Assembly (NCBI GenBank): GCA_045565695.1
Contig: JBJLEZ010000001.1
Coordinates: 186,001 to 250,000 of the forward strand
Length of the DNA: 64,000 bases
Direction of reading: 5' to 3'
Source of the DNA: GCA-2690565 sp002457235
Lineage (GTDB): Bacteria > Verrucomicrobiota > Verrucomicrobiia > Opitutales > Coraliomargaritaceae
Below are positions 18,167 through 27,114 of the stretch, one piece after another; within the stretch, counting starts at the first letter, position 1; every line of letters starts with the position of its first letter. The translations under genes and the position numbers were made by a program. The notes beneath the pieces were generated by a model. It did not search any database and was not told where the DNA came from. It saw nothing but the letters and a program-made list of their open reading frames with translations.

Positions 18167-18472
18167 TTAGTCATCAAAACGAAATAATAATTCATTTGGT
18201 CGAGCATAGCCAAGACGTTGCCTAGCAACTCTTTCGAGAAATTCATCATCTTCAAGCAAGCGTTTGAAATAAGCTTCTTTTCTTTTGAATTCATTTTCGG
18301 CTTCAAGAAGCCTTAATTCTAAACGACTTTCTCGTATCTGAAAATTTTTCAGTTCATTGTAAGTACGTATAATTAAGCCCGAAAAAAAGATAATCAAAAG
18401 CACCAAAACAAGCACAGGCATAGTGAACCAAAGACTAGTTCGATTTAGTAGCTTGCTTAATCTGGTTAACAT
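18167..18472 (-). CDS. Septum formation initiator (FtsB/DivIC-like)
   Basis: A small bitopic division protein of 101 residues from the ATG at 18472; a TTG four codons upstream is an alternative start. A short cytoplasmic basic segment is followed by one membrane helix (about residues 14-37). Next comes a charged coiled coil (ELRLLEAENEFKRKEAYFKR) and the closing motif FLERVARQRLGYARPNELLF, the hallmark of the FtsB/DivIC (PF04977) family. It would act with FtsL/FtsQ in the periplasmic part of the divisome. It lies among metabolic genes, separated by 60-70 bases from each neighbour. Confidence 0.88.
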   Translation of the reverse strand: MLTRLSKLLNRTSLWFTMPVLVLVLLIIFFSGLIIRTYNELKNFQIRESRLELRLLEAENEFKRKEAYFKRLLEDDEFLERVARQRLGYARPNELLFRFDD

Positions 18473-18543
18473 ATGATCTATCAAAGCAAAATTCCATTCG
18501 AAGGAAAAGCGAAAAAGAATTACCTAATTAAGTATAATTTGCC

Positions 18544-19203
18544 TTAAGATTTTATTGTTTTTTTAGGGTGCTTTCTATTTGGGTATAAGGTTCGGCATAG
18601 CTCACAACCAATACCTTGGCATTCTCTAGCTTTACAAAATTCACGGCCATAAAAGATGATTTGAAGGTGCAACTGATTCCAACGCTCTTGAGGGAAAAGT
18701 CGTTTTAAATCACGCTCCGTTGTTTGCACGTTTTTTCCCGAAGTTAAGCCCCAACGCTGAGCTAAACGATGAATGTGCGTATCCACAGGGAAAGCAGGCA
18801 CACCAAAAGCTTGAGACATCACTACGGATGCAGTTTTATGTCCAACCCCTGGCAATGCTTCAAGAAGCTCTAGTTTTTTCGGCACTTCTCCATCGTATTC
18901 GTTGATTAGGATTTTTGATAAATTAAATATCCCTTTTGATTTCATTGGGGCAAGACCACAGGGACGAATAATATCAGCAATTATCTCTTGAGATAATAGG
19001 CTCATAGCAAAAGGGTTATCTGCTTTCGCAAACAATTTAGGGGTAATTTGATTAACTCTTACATCTGTACATTGAGCGGATAATAAAACTGCAATCAATA
19101 AAGTATATGGATCTTTATGATCAAGGGGAATGGGTGTTTCAGGATATTTTTTATTTAAATAATCATCAACGAAGGCAGCTCTTTCTTTTTTTGTCATAGC
19201 CAT
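18544..19203 (-). CDS. nth: Endonuclease III (DNA glycosylase/AP lyase)
   Basis: About 219 residues from the ATG at 19203; a TTG at 19215 is also possible. The helix-hairpin-helix LEALPGVGHKTASVV carries the catalytic lysine, and FPVDTHIHRLAQRWGL carries the catalytic aspartate. A C-terminal cysteine cluster (FCKARECQGIGCELC) is present. Its spacing is C-X4-C-X4-C-X2-C instead of the usual C-X6-C-X2-C-X5-C of the 4Fe-4S loop. The enzyme removes oxidised pyrimidines. It follows nadB with almost no gap and is probably cotranscribed with panC-nadB. Confidence 0.92.
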   Translation of the reverse strand: MAMTKKERAAFVDDYLNKKYPETPIPLDHKDPYTLLIAVLLSAQCTDVRVNQITPKLFAKADNPFAMSLLSQEIIADIIRPCGLAPMKSKGIFNLSKILINEYDGEVPKKLELLEALPGVGHKTASVVMSQAFGVPAFPVDTHIHRLAQRWGLTSGKNVQTTERDLKRLFPQERWNQLHLQIIFYGREFCKARECQGIGCELCRTLYPNRKHPKKTIKS

Positions 19204-19215
19204 TCTAATTTTCAA

Positions 19216-20823
19216 TTAATCCAGTTTAACAGAACTCGATTCAATTGATGGTAATTTATCAGGATAATCTAAATTAAAATGTAGACCCCTGCTTTCTTTT
19301 CTTTTCAAAGCACACCCTACCACTAACTTTGCTGTAGTAATCATGTTTCTTAATTCAAGCAAAGAAACATCTACTTTAAAGTTCCAGTAATATTCATTGA
19401 TTTCTGATTCTAAATTAATCAAGCGATTCCAAGCTCTCTGTAATCGTTTATTTGTTCGAACAATACTGACATAATCCCACATTGTACGCTGCAATTCATC
19501 TCTATTGTGAGTAAGAACCACACGCTCGTCAGAAATTTCTAAATCACCATCAATCCATTCAATTGATTTCATTGAAAAAGAATCAATATTTTCTAAATAA
19601 TGTTGCAAGGAATCCGCTCCACGGTTCGCCATCACTACTGCTTCCAGCAATGAATTACTGGCTAAACGATTTGCACCGTGTAAACCGGTACATGCAACTT
19701 CTCCACAAGCGTACAATCCTGGGATGCTTGTTTCGCCATTTAGGTTAGTTTTAACTCCTCCACATAAATAGTGGGCCGCTGGTACGATTGGAATCCAATC
19801 TTTTTCAATTTCAATTCCTCGTTTTTTGCAATAATCATAGATATTTGGAAATCTTTTTTGTAAAGTTTCAATCCCAAGAGAGCTTGCGTCTAACCACAGA
19901 TGTTCTGCGCCCGATCGCTTCATTTCACGATCGATTGACCGAGCTACAACATCTCTTGGTGCTAAATCTTTTCTCTCATCGTAATTCTCCATGAAGGCTT
20001 CACCTTCTAAATTTCGCAAAATTCCACCTTCTCCTCTTAAAGCTTCTGTAATTAAAAAGCGTTCGTGTTTTTGTGAATAAAATGCAGTCGGATGGAATTG
20101 GATGAATTCCATATTTTGGATCTCCGCACCTGCTCGATAAGCCATTGCAATTCCATCGCCAGTAGCAATTAAGGGATTTGTGGTAAACTGATAAATTTGC
20201 CCCATTCCACCCGTAGCCAATAAGACTGCATTAGCCCCAAAGGTTTCCACGCGATTATTATTTATATTTAATACAAATAAACCAACGACTCGATTATCTT
20301 CGGGGATGTCGTGCTTATTTTGCTTCATCTTATCCACTGTGATTAATTCTACTGCGAAATAATGCTCCAGTGTTTCGATCAAAGGATTTGTTTCTACAGA
20401 ATGCAGTAAAGCTTTTTCAATAGCTTTGCCTGTCACATCTTTCACATGAAGAATTCTTCTTTTGGAATGCCCGCCTTCTTTTCCTAATGATATTCGCCCA
20501 TCTTCTAATAAAGAAAAATTTACCCCTTTCTCAATCAGCCCATTAATCCCTTTAGGCCCATCTCTTAATATCTCTTCTACTACAAGCCGATCACACAGTC
20601 CGTCACCTGCTTTAAGCGTATCTTCCACATGAATATCAATTTCATCTGAATTAGAGGTAACTGCAGCGATTCCACCTTGGGCATAATTTGTATTCGATTC
20701 GGCAGAGTCTTTTTTTGTAATGATACCAACTGTATGACCTTTATCAGCGAGACGTAAGGCCACACTTAATCCAGCGATACCACTACCGACTACGATCACA
20801 TCATATTTTTTTTGCGGCCCCAT
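19216..20823 (-). CDS. nadB: L-aspartate oxidase
   Basis: A 535-residue FAD enzyme that makes iminoaspartate in de novo NAD synthesis. The FAD-binding motif VIVVGSGIAGLSVALRLADKG lies at the N-terminus. NTNYAQGGIAAV, GGHSKRRILH, FIQFHPTAFY, LRGEGGILRN and APRDVVARSID are characteristic of the NadB/SdhA flavoproteins, and YLCGGVKTNLNGET lies near the C-terminal half. I chose the ATG at 20823; one more TTG codon lies in front. panC ends 10 bases upstream, so NAD and pantothenate biosynthesis genes share a transcript. nadA and nadC are not in the window. Confidence 0.93.
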   Translation of the reverse strand: MGPQKKYDVIVVGSGIAGLSVALRLADKGHTVGIITKKDSAESNTNYAQGGIAAVTSNSDEIDIHVEDTLKAGDGLCDRLVVEEILRDGPKGINGLIEKGVNFSLLEDGRISLGKEGGHSKRRILHVKDVTGKAIEKALLHSVETNPLIETLEHYFAVELITVDKMKQNKHDIPEDNRVVGLFVLNINNNRVETFGANAVLLATGGMGQIYQFTTNPLIATGDGIAMAYRAGAEIQNMEFIQFHPTAFYSQKHERFLITEALRGEGGILRNLEGEAFMENYDERKDLAPRDVVARSIDREMKRSGAEHLWLDASSLGIETLQKRFPNIYDYCKKRGIEIEKDWIPIVPAAHYLCGGVKTNLNGETSIPGLYACGEVACTGLHGANRLASNSLLEAVVMANRGADSLQHYLENIDSFSMKSIEWIDGDLEISDERVVLTHNRDELQRTMWDYVSIVRTNKRLQRAWNRLINLESEINEYYWNFKVDVSLLELRNMITTAKLVVGCALKRKESRGLHFNLDYPDKLPSIESSSVKLD

Positions 20824-20833
20824 CAATTATTGT

Positions 20834-21676
20834 TTATAATACAATATTATCGATTAAGCGCACATCATCCACCCATACAGCGACACAGGCTATAGTTTGA
20901 TTAGGTGATATTATTTTAACCGCTTGCATAGAATCTTTATCCACAACTTGAACATAGATTACACGAATACGACGCTTTTGCGAAAGCAAGTAAATGATTT
21001 CTGCAATAATGCGATCTGTATTCTTAATTCCACTGTCCACTAATTCTTTCGCCTTAGAAAGTGCTTTTGAAATAAACAGTGCATCTTCTCTTTGAAACTT
21101 TGAGAGATATTGATTTCTCGAACTGAGTGCTAATCCATCCGACTCCCTTATCGTCTCCCCTACTTTTATCTCTGTGGGAATATTTAAATCACGAACCATT
21201 TTTTTAATAACGGCACACTGCTGTGCATCCTTTTGTCCAAAAAAAGAAAAATCTGGTCGCACTAAATTAAATAATTTCAAACAAACAGTAGTGACCCCTT
21301 TAAAATGGCTCGGCCTAGATACGCCACACATAACTGAACTGACTGTTTCTTCATTTAAATAAGAGGAAAAATCTTTGGGAAACATAGCCTCAACTGAAGG
21401 ATGGAAGACTATATCGACCCCATTTTCCTCGCATTTTTTCAAGTCTTCCTTCCAGGTTCTGGGATATTCCTCAAAATCTTCATTGGGGCCAAATTGTTTA
21501 GGGTTCACAAAAATGGAAACAATAACCTTGTCCGACTTTTCTTTTGCCTGCTTGATTAAAGAAAGATGCCCAGCGTGCAAATTACCCATAGTTGGGACTA
21601 GTCCAATTAAATGACCGCCGAAACGTAATTGCATCGCAACGGTTTGCATTTCTTCAACTGATTCAATAACTTGCAT
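20834..21676 (-). CDS. panC: Pantothenate synthetase
   Basis: A 280-residue ATP-dependent ligase that joins pantoate and beta-alanine. The nucleotidyltransferase HIGH-type motif is in VPTMGNLHAGHLSLI, and FVNPKQFGPNEDFEEYPR, FFGQKDAQQCAVI and SSRNQYLS are the usual substrate and ATP-site blocks. Length is normal. It is the first gene of a minus-strand set (panC, nadB, nth) and is divergent from dapL across about 90 bases. PanD, which makes its beta-alanine, is encoded at 6.3-6.6 kb. Confidence 0.96.
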   Translation of the reverse strand: MQVIESVEEMQTVAMQLRFGGHLIGLVPTMGNLHAGHLSLIKQAKEKSDKVIVSIFVNPKQFGPNEDFEEYPRTWKEDLKKCEENGVDIVFHPSVEAMFPKDFSSYLNEETVSSVMCGVSRPSHFKGVTTVCLKLFNLVRPDFSFFGQKDAQQCAVIKKMVRDLNIPTEIKVGETIRESDGLALSSRNQYLSKFQREDALFISKALSKAKELVDSGIKNTDRIIAEIIYLLSQKRRIRVIYVQVVDKDSMQAVKIISPNQTIACVAVWVDDVRLIDNIVL

Positions 21677-21765
21677 ATTTTATTCGATTATTCTTTACGG
21701 CAGTAAAAAATTCACAAACAAAATAATTAACTAATTTTTAACAACCTTTTATATAAAGACTGACT

Positions 21766-23010
21766 ATGAGCGACCCATACATTCAAGAACTCTTTGCGGA
21801 ACGCATTGGCGGAAATCAATACGGAAAATCCACGGCGATTTATAAATTTGAAAAAATCAAACGCGCTAAGAAAGCGGCAATTGAAAGTAAACCAGATCTC
21901 CCTTTGATTGATATGGGTGTTGGCGAACCAGATGCAATGGCTTTTCCTATTGTTATTGATGCCTTAACCGAGGCAGCCAATCTACCAGAAAATAGAGGCT
22001 ACGCTGACAATGGTGGTGATGATTTCAAAAAAGCTGCAGCCGAATACATGAAAGACGTATTCAAAGTAGACTCGATAGATCCGGAAACAGAGGTCATACA
22101 CTCGATCGGCTCGAAAACTGCACTTACTATGTTCCCTGCCTGTTTTATAAACCCAGGAGACTATGTACTCATGACAACCCCAGGCTATCCTGTTTTAGGT
22201 ACGCACGCAGAATATTACGGTGGACATGTGCACAATCTACCACTCAAGGCAGAAAATAATTTCCTTCCTGATTTAGAATCCATCCCAGAAGATATTCTTA
22301 AGAAAGCAAAAATTCTTGTTATTAATTATCCGAATAATCCAACAGGGGCTTCTGCCACTTTAGAATTTTTTGAAAAAGCGGTTGCTTTCGCAAAAGCAAA
22401 CGACCTCATCATAATACAAGATGCTGCATACGCATCCCTTATCTTTGAAGGAGATCCCTTATCTATATTTCAAGTCGAAGGTGCAAAAGATGTCGCAGTA
22501 GAATTACATTCATTATCTAAAAGTTTTAATATGACAGGATGGCGTATCGGCTTTGTTGTAGGAAATCCTCTCTTGGTGAAAGCTTATGGCGACATGAAAG
22601 ATAATTCAGACTCAGGACAGTTTTTGGCCATACAGTCAGCAGCTGCTGTAGCCTTAAAAAATCCAATTATCACTCAAACTATTGCTAATAAATATTCTCG
22701 CAGAATGGACCATTTGGTAGAAGCCTTGAGAAGCAATGGATTCTCTGTGACAAAACCCAAAGGTAGCTTTTTCCTTTATGTAAAATCACCTAAATCTGCG
22801 GAAATTAATGGAGAGATTTGTGATTTTAAAACTGGAGAAGATTTCTCGCAATGGCTCATCACTAATGAATTAATCAGCACTGTGCCTTGGGATAATTGCG
22901 GACATTTTGTTCGCTTTTCTGTGACGTTCCTTGCTCCTTCTGAAAGTGAAGAGACTTCAATTATTGAAGAAATCAATCGCCGTCTATCTCAATATAAGTT
23001 TCAATTTTAA
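21766..23010 (+). CDS. dapL: LL-diaminopimelate aminotransferase
   Basis: A 414-residue class I/II PLP aminotransferase that converts tetrahydrodipicolinate directly to LL-diaminopimelate. PLP contacts are visible: VINYPNNPTGA, IIQDAAYASLIF and the lysine in LHSLSKSFNMTGWRIGF. The N-terminal AERIGGNQYGKSTAIYKFEK and MGVGEPD fit DapL better than aspartate aminotransferases. The DapL route is known from Verrucomicrobia and Chlamydiae. The lysA gene at 2-3.2 kb supplies the decarboxylation step. It is a stand-alone gene ended by a long inverted repeat. Confidence 0.82.
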   Translation: MSDPYIQELFAERIGGNQYGKSTAIYKFEKIKRAKKAAIESKPDLPLIDMGVGEPDAMAFPIVIDALTEAANLPENRGYADNGGDDFKKAAAEYMKDVFKVDSIDPETEVIHSIGSKTALTMFPACFINPGDYVLMTTPGYPVLGTHAEYYGGHVHNLPLKAENNFLPDLESIPEDILKKAKILVINYPNNPTGASATLEFFEKAVAFAKANDLIIIQDAAYASLIFEGDPLSIFQVEGAKDVAVELHSLSKSFNMTGWRIGFVVGNPLLVKAYGDMKDNSDSGQFLAIQSAAAVALKNPIITQTIANKYSRRMDHLVEALRSNGFSVTKPKGSFFLYVKSPKSAEINGEICDFKTGEDFSQWLITNELISTVPWDNCGHFVRFSVTFLAPSESEETSIIEEINRRLSQYKFQF

Positions 23011-23029
23011 GTGACCAATTGCTTTCATC

Positions 23030-23061
23030 GAATGGAGTCTAATTTAAATTAGACTTCATTC
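23030..23061. terminator. Long inverted repeat, probable bidirectional terminator
   Basis: Sixteen bases (23030-23045) are followed directly by their reverse complement (23046-23061), with a single G-for-A difference that would form a G-U pair on the plus strand. The central AGTCTAATTT/AAATTAGACT is a perfect 20-base palindrome. It lies 20 bases past the dapL stop, in the gap before the convergent glycoside hydrolase remnant. There is no clear T-tract, so termination is inferred from position. Confidence 0.55.
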
Positions 23062-23119
23062 TTACCATCTAGGCCGTTAGTCACATAGCGCTTTAATTCG
23101 ATCTAAATAGTTCTTCCAA

Positions 23120-24541
23120 TTACGGTTTTTGAAGCAATTTTCCTCGATGCCATTTTATCGCATTTTTATTCGCTTCTTCTACCCGTGGGAGTAGATCAGT
23201 TCTCGGTTCTCCGAAGGGTGAGAAAAATCCGCACTGTTGTCCTAGGTGTGTGCCAGCAGGTGCCCATTGTTCAATATAGCCGCAGTACCTCCAGCCCAGC
23301 ATGTAGGGGTGGTTTTGCATGATGTTTTTCATATAAGAATAGTAGGCCTCCGCAACCGCCTCTTGGCTTTCAAGTTTAATGCCTTTTGTCTTTTCCTGAT
23401 GCTCATGCATGCAGGAATAGGAGTGGTCGCCGTTGATGATCGGCAGGCCTGATATTTCGTGGAGTTCCTCCAGCATGGCCTTGTGGTGATCTGCGTAGTG
23501 GGTATAGCTCTGGATCATTAAAACATCGGTATATTTTCCCATGGCCTGGAGCACACCGTGAGGAATCATGTGGACCGATTTGTCGTATCCTACATCATGT
23601 TTGTCACCGATGATTAGGTGATTCGGGTCATACTTTTTGATCAGGTCATGGTGCAGCTTGTACCACTGTTCCGCAATGGCCGTGAACATGTCCTCGGCAT
23701 CTTTCAACGCTTTTGTTCTGTCTTTTGGTCGAACGGGCCACTCGGATACGGCAGACAACTCGCTCCAACTACTGATTCCAGTCAGCCCAAAGGTTTCCGC
23801 GGCTTTTGAAGGGGATGAGTGATTGTTTTTGAGGATGCTGATCCATTTTTGCTTGCCGGGAGCAGACAGTGGCAGGGCACGCATATCCTGCACCCATGGA
23901 TAAATCAGCCCCTGATCGGGAAACTTGTAGCGTTGCCACGGGCGGATCGATTTCAGATCGGGCATATCGAAAAACGTATACCCTAGAAAATATTTTGCAT
24001 CACGAAGTGGAGAGCAGGTTTTTTTTAGCTAGGGCATCTAGTTTGCTTTCAAATTCATAAGCGAACACATCGGGGAAGCGATCACCCCTATCCCGCTTCA
24101 TGTGCATCAGGCAAATTTCTTGGACCTTGATTTTGGCAACATAATAAATCTGTCGTTCGTCGTACAGTTCTAACGGAACATTGTAGGCATGGAAGGGGAT
24201 AGTATTGAAACCGTAATCCTTGAAGTCGCTAACGACCATATCCGTAAATGCATCAATGTTATCTGCCTTTCCGTTCAGCGCACCCAAGGCGCTTTGATGT
24301 CATCGCCGTACTCCTTCTGCAGCCAGCCCTCATTGACCTCGTTGAACAAAATTTTACCCTCATCCACATGGTTCATTCCGGTGGTGATAAACCGCTTTCC
24401 CATGTGATCCACGAACCACCAGACGCCATCATCCTTAAGCAAATGTATGTAATTCGGATTACCCACTATCCGAATGTCATCTGCAAAAATGAGTGATACT
24501 CCTGAAAGGGAAATAATTAAAATTGCTAGAAAAGCTTTCAT
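23120..24541 (-). pseudogene. Agarase-like glycoside hydrolase, two frameshifts
   Basis: Three consecutive minus-strand frames (24541-24275, 24287-24000, then to 23120) reassemble into one secreted protein of about 473 residues. It has a signal peptide (MKAFLAILIISLSGVSLIFA), WWFVDHMGKRFITTGMNHVD, PLRDAKYFLGYTFFDMPD, YDPNHLIIGDKHD and HPYMLGWRYCGYIEQW. These resemble agarase-like clan-A glycoside hydrolases of marine planctomycetes and Verrucomicrobia. The first shift lies near 24280-24300 (one base missing). The second is at the T8 run 24019-24026 (one base too many), where deletion restores AKKTCSPLRDAKYF. G+C is high (33 of 60 at 23641-23700 against 21 of 60 at 20041-20100), so acquisition by transfer followed by decay is likely. 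Sequencing error is possible. Confidence 0.75.
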
Positions 24542-24730
24542 ATAAATTTCACTAATACCCTAAGGGCATTCGCCTCGCACTGTTTTATCTCGCATTCGGT
24601 CGACATTGATTGAAACTTCGTCCTGGGAGTGGCTAAGATGTGTCTTCTCCTTCTTGAGGAATAAGAAATATTTGACTGTATCTCTTATTATTTCCAATTT
24701 TGTCACATTCAATTTAAACCTACTCCACCG

Positions 24731-26338
24731 TCATCGAATGACTTGCGGCAAATAATCTAGAACCTCAGTTGTGCGGACCATGATCTGCCCACGATTTCTC
24801 GCAAGATATTCACCTGCTGTTCCATGAATACTGACTCCTAGTGCAGATGCTACTGTTACATCGCTATAACCTTGTGCTAATTGAGCACCAATAATCCCCG
24901 CTAAAATATCGCCACTACCTCCTCTGGAAAATACAGGGCCTCCACGGGTATTAATATAAATTTTTTCTCCGTCACAAATACGAGTCATAGCTCCCTTAAG
25001 GACTACAGTAGCACCAATATTTTTTATTATTTTGATCAAATTTTCTGGATCAAATGAAAAATTTGCCAACTTAGTCATCCTTAAAAATTCTCCTAAGTGA
25101 GGCGTTAAAACAATTTGCTTCGCATTGTGTTTACCTTTTTGAATGATTTCTAAAATCCTCGGAACTAAAGTATCTGCATCCAGAAGAATGGGGACATTTG
25201 TTTTTTGAAGGATTTCTTGAATTACCATCTCAGTATCACGAGATCGTCCCAATCCTGGTCCTGCCATGATGGCTGTTGCATTATTTATATAACTTAAGAT
25301 CACATCACTTGCCCGTGCACTGATTGTTCCAAAATTAGTCTCTGGTAAGGGAATCCACATCGCTTCCGGGACTTGTGCGGATAAAGACGGAATTATAGAT
25401 CCTGGTGCAAATGCCGTAACCAAACCTGCACCTGATTGTATCGCTGCTTTCACAGACATCAATAAAGCTCCTGGCATCAGTGCTGAACCGGCAATAATAA
25501 ACAAATGGCCATAAACACGCTTTTCAGCATTCACAGGACGCAATGTTTTAAAAACATCCAAACAATCACTATCTAGATAGTATTCCTTGCACGAATCATC
25601 TATGCCATAAACTCCTTTCATTAAACCAATATCGATAAACCGAATTCGAGTAATTGCAGAGTGTCTCTTAAACACTGCTAGTTTAGGAATGCCTGCTAAA
25701 TAGCAAAAATCTGATTTGAAGTATAATTCATCATTTACTTGGAATTCAGAAAGTCCCGACGGAATATCGATAGATACACGTACATTGATCCCTTCGCTTT
25801 CGTTGATTAAAGATACTATCTTGCTCAATCCCTCTTTCATTGGAGGCTGAAATCCCAATCCTAAGAGTCCGTCTATACAAATATCAATGATTCCCGCTTC
25901 TCCAAATTCATTTTGGATTAAAGCATCTAAAGTACTTTGGCCTGACTCCTTTCCCCACTCATGGAGAGAAACTCTTTCTTCAATTTCCTTTAATGCTTTC
26001 TCGGTTAATGAATGTAATCCATCTCTACCACTACCAGCCAAAAGAACCACAACCTTAGCTCTTGGCATCTTTCGCATAATATAATCAGCAACTAATAAAC
26101 TATCACCACCGTTTTTTCCTTTGCCACACAGCACTAATAAAGAGAGGTTATCTGGAACTGGCTTCAATTCTTGGAAATCTTTTAATACCTCCAAGGAGGT
26201 TTTGTAGCCAACTTGCTTCATTGCTGACCATTCATCTTCGCTTGAGTGAAGAGACTGCTTTTCTAGTTCAATTGATTGAGCAGCACTTAAAATTGGATAA
26301 CTCCCTTTGCCAATCAATGAACTAATATTTTTTATCAT
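24731..26338 (-). CDS. nnr: Bifunctional NAD(P)H-hydrate epimerase/dehydratase
   Basis: A 535-residue fusion that repairs damaged NAD(P)H hydrates. The N-terminal YjeF_N epimerase domain covers about residues 10-235 (LVLCGKGKNGGDSLLVADYI and CIDGLLGLGF, with SIDIPSGLS). The C-terminal ADP-dependent dehydratase of the ribokinase fold runs from about 260 to the end (IIAGSALMPGALLMSVKAA, MAGPGLGR, LLDADTLVP, LTPHLGEFLRM). The catalytic-Asp motif is SRGGSGDILAGIIGA. Standard architecture and length. It follows pdxJ by 12 bases in a minus-strand unit that continues from recJ. Confidence 0.95.
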   Translation of the reverse strand: MIKNISSLIGKGSYPILSAAQSIELEKQSLHSSEDEWSAMKQVGYKTSLEVLKDFQELKPVPDNLSLLVLCGKGKNGGDSLLVADYIMRKMPRAKVVVLLAGSGRDGLHSLTEKALKEIEERVSLHEWGKESGQSTLDALIQNEFGEAGIIDICIDGLLGLGFQPPMKEGLSKIVSLINESEGINVRVSIDIPSGLSEFQVNDELYFKSDFCYLAGIPKLAVFKRHSAITRIRFIDIGLMKGVYGIDDSCKEYYLDSDCLDVFKTLRPVNAEKRVYGHLFIIAGSALMPGALLMSVKAAIQSGAGLVTAFAPGSIIPSLSAQVPEAMWIPLPETNFGTISARASDVILSYINNATAIMAGPGLGRSRDTEMVIQEILQKTNVPILLDADTLVPRILEIIQKGKHNAKQIVLTPHLGEFLRMTKLANFSFDPENLIKIIKNIGATVVLKGAMTRICDGEKIYINTRGGPVFSRGGSGDILAGIIGAQLAQGYSDVTVASALGVSIHGTAGEYLARNRGQIMVRTTEVLDYLPQVIR

Positions 26339-26350
26339 TCTTGTTCTGTC

Positions 26351-27100
26351 CTATTCACGCATTAGTGATAACATATTCTTTACGGCGACTTCAACACCCA
26401 GAAATAATGACTGACTGACAATAGAATGTCCAATGTTCAATTCATTCAGATACGGTAATTGCTTCACTTGCTTTATATTATCATAATTAATTCCATGTCC
26501 CGCATTCACGACTAATCCTAAACTGTCGGCTAGTTCTGCACCTGATTTAAGAATACCCCACTCTTTTTGCCAATCACCTAAAGCATACTGATTCGAAAAG
26601 GCGCCGGTATGTAATTCAATCCAAGGGGCCCCTAATTCAGCTGCCGCCGTGATTTGTTCCCTGTCTGGGTCAATAAATAAACTCGTTGCGATACCAACCG
26701 ATTTCATTGCCTTAATGACTTCAGCGACTCTCTCATAATTTTTGATTATATCTAAGCCACCTTCCGTTGTTACTTCTTCCCTTTTTTCTGGAACCAAGCA
26801 GACTGAATCAGGTTGTAGCTTCAAAGCATATTCTGTCATCTCTTCAGTACAGGCCATTTCTAAATTCAGCCTTGTTTTCATTGAGGCCTTTACGCTTTCT
26901 ATGTCAGCGGATTGAACATGACGCCTATCCTCCCTAAGATGCATAGTTATACCATCTGCACCAGCAGACTCGCTCAATAAAGCAAATTGCAAAACACTCG
27001 GTTCTGCTAAAGTAGACTCCGGATCATCTTTATAACGTGCCTGTCTTAATGTTGCACTATGGTCAACATTTACACCTAATAAAATTGTATTGTTAGACAT
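26351..27100 (-). CDS. pdxJ: Pyridoxine 5'-phosphate synthase
   Basis: A 249-residue TIM-barrel enzyme that condenses 1-deoxyxylulose-5-phosphate with aminoacetone phosphate to form vitamin B6. The start at 27100 places LLGVNVDHSATLRQARYKD in its normal N-terminal position; an upstream ATG at 27136 would overlap recJ and add 12 atypical residues. Other blocks are GADGITMHLREDRRHVQ, CLVPEKREEVTTEGGLD, IELHTGAFS, VNAGHGINYDNI and LNIGHSIVSQSLF. It lies between recJ and nnr, and the short gaps suggest cotranscription. Confidence 0.95.
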   Translation of the reverse strand: MSNNTILLGVNVDHSATLRQARYKDDPESTLAEPSVLQFALLSESAGADGITMHLREDRRHVQSADIESVKASMKTRLNLEMACTEEMTEYALKLQPDSVCLVPEKREEVTTEGGLDIIKNYERVAEVIKAMKSVGIATSLFIDPDREQITAAAELGAPWIELHTGAFSNQYALGDWQKEWGILKSGAELADSLGLVVNAGHGINYDNIKQVKQLPYLNELNIGHSIVSQSLFLGVEVAVKNMLSLMRE

Positions 27101-27114
27101 ATGGTATTTTCTTT

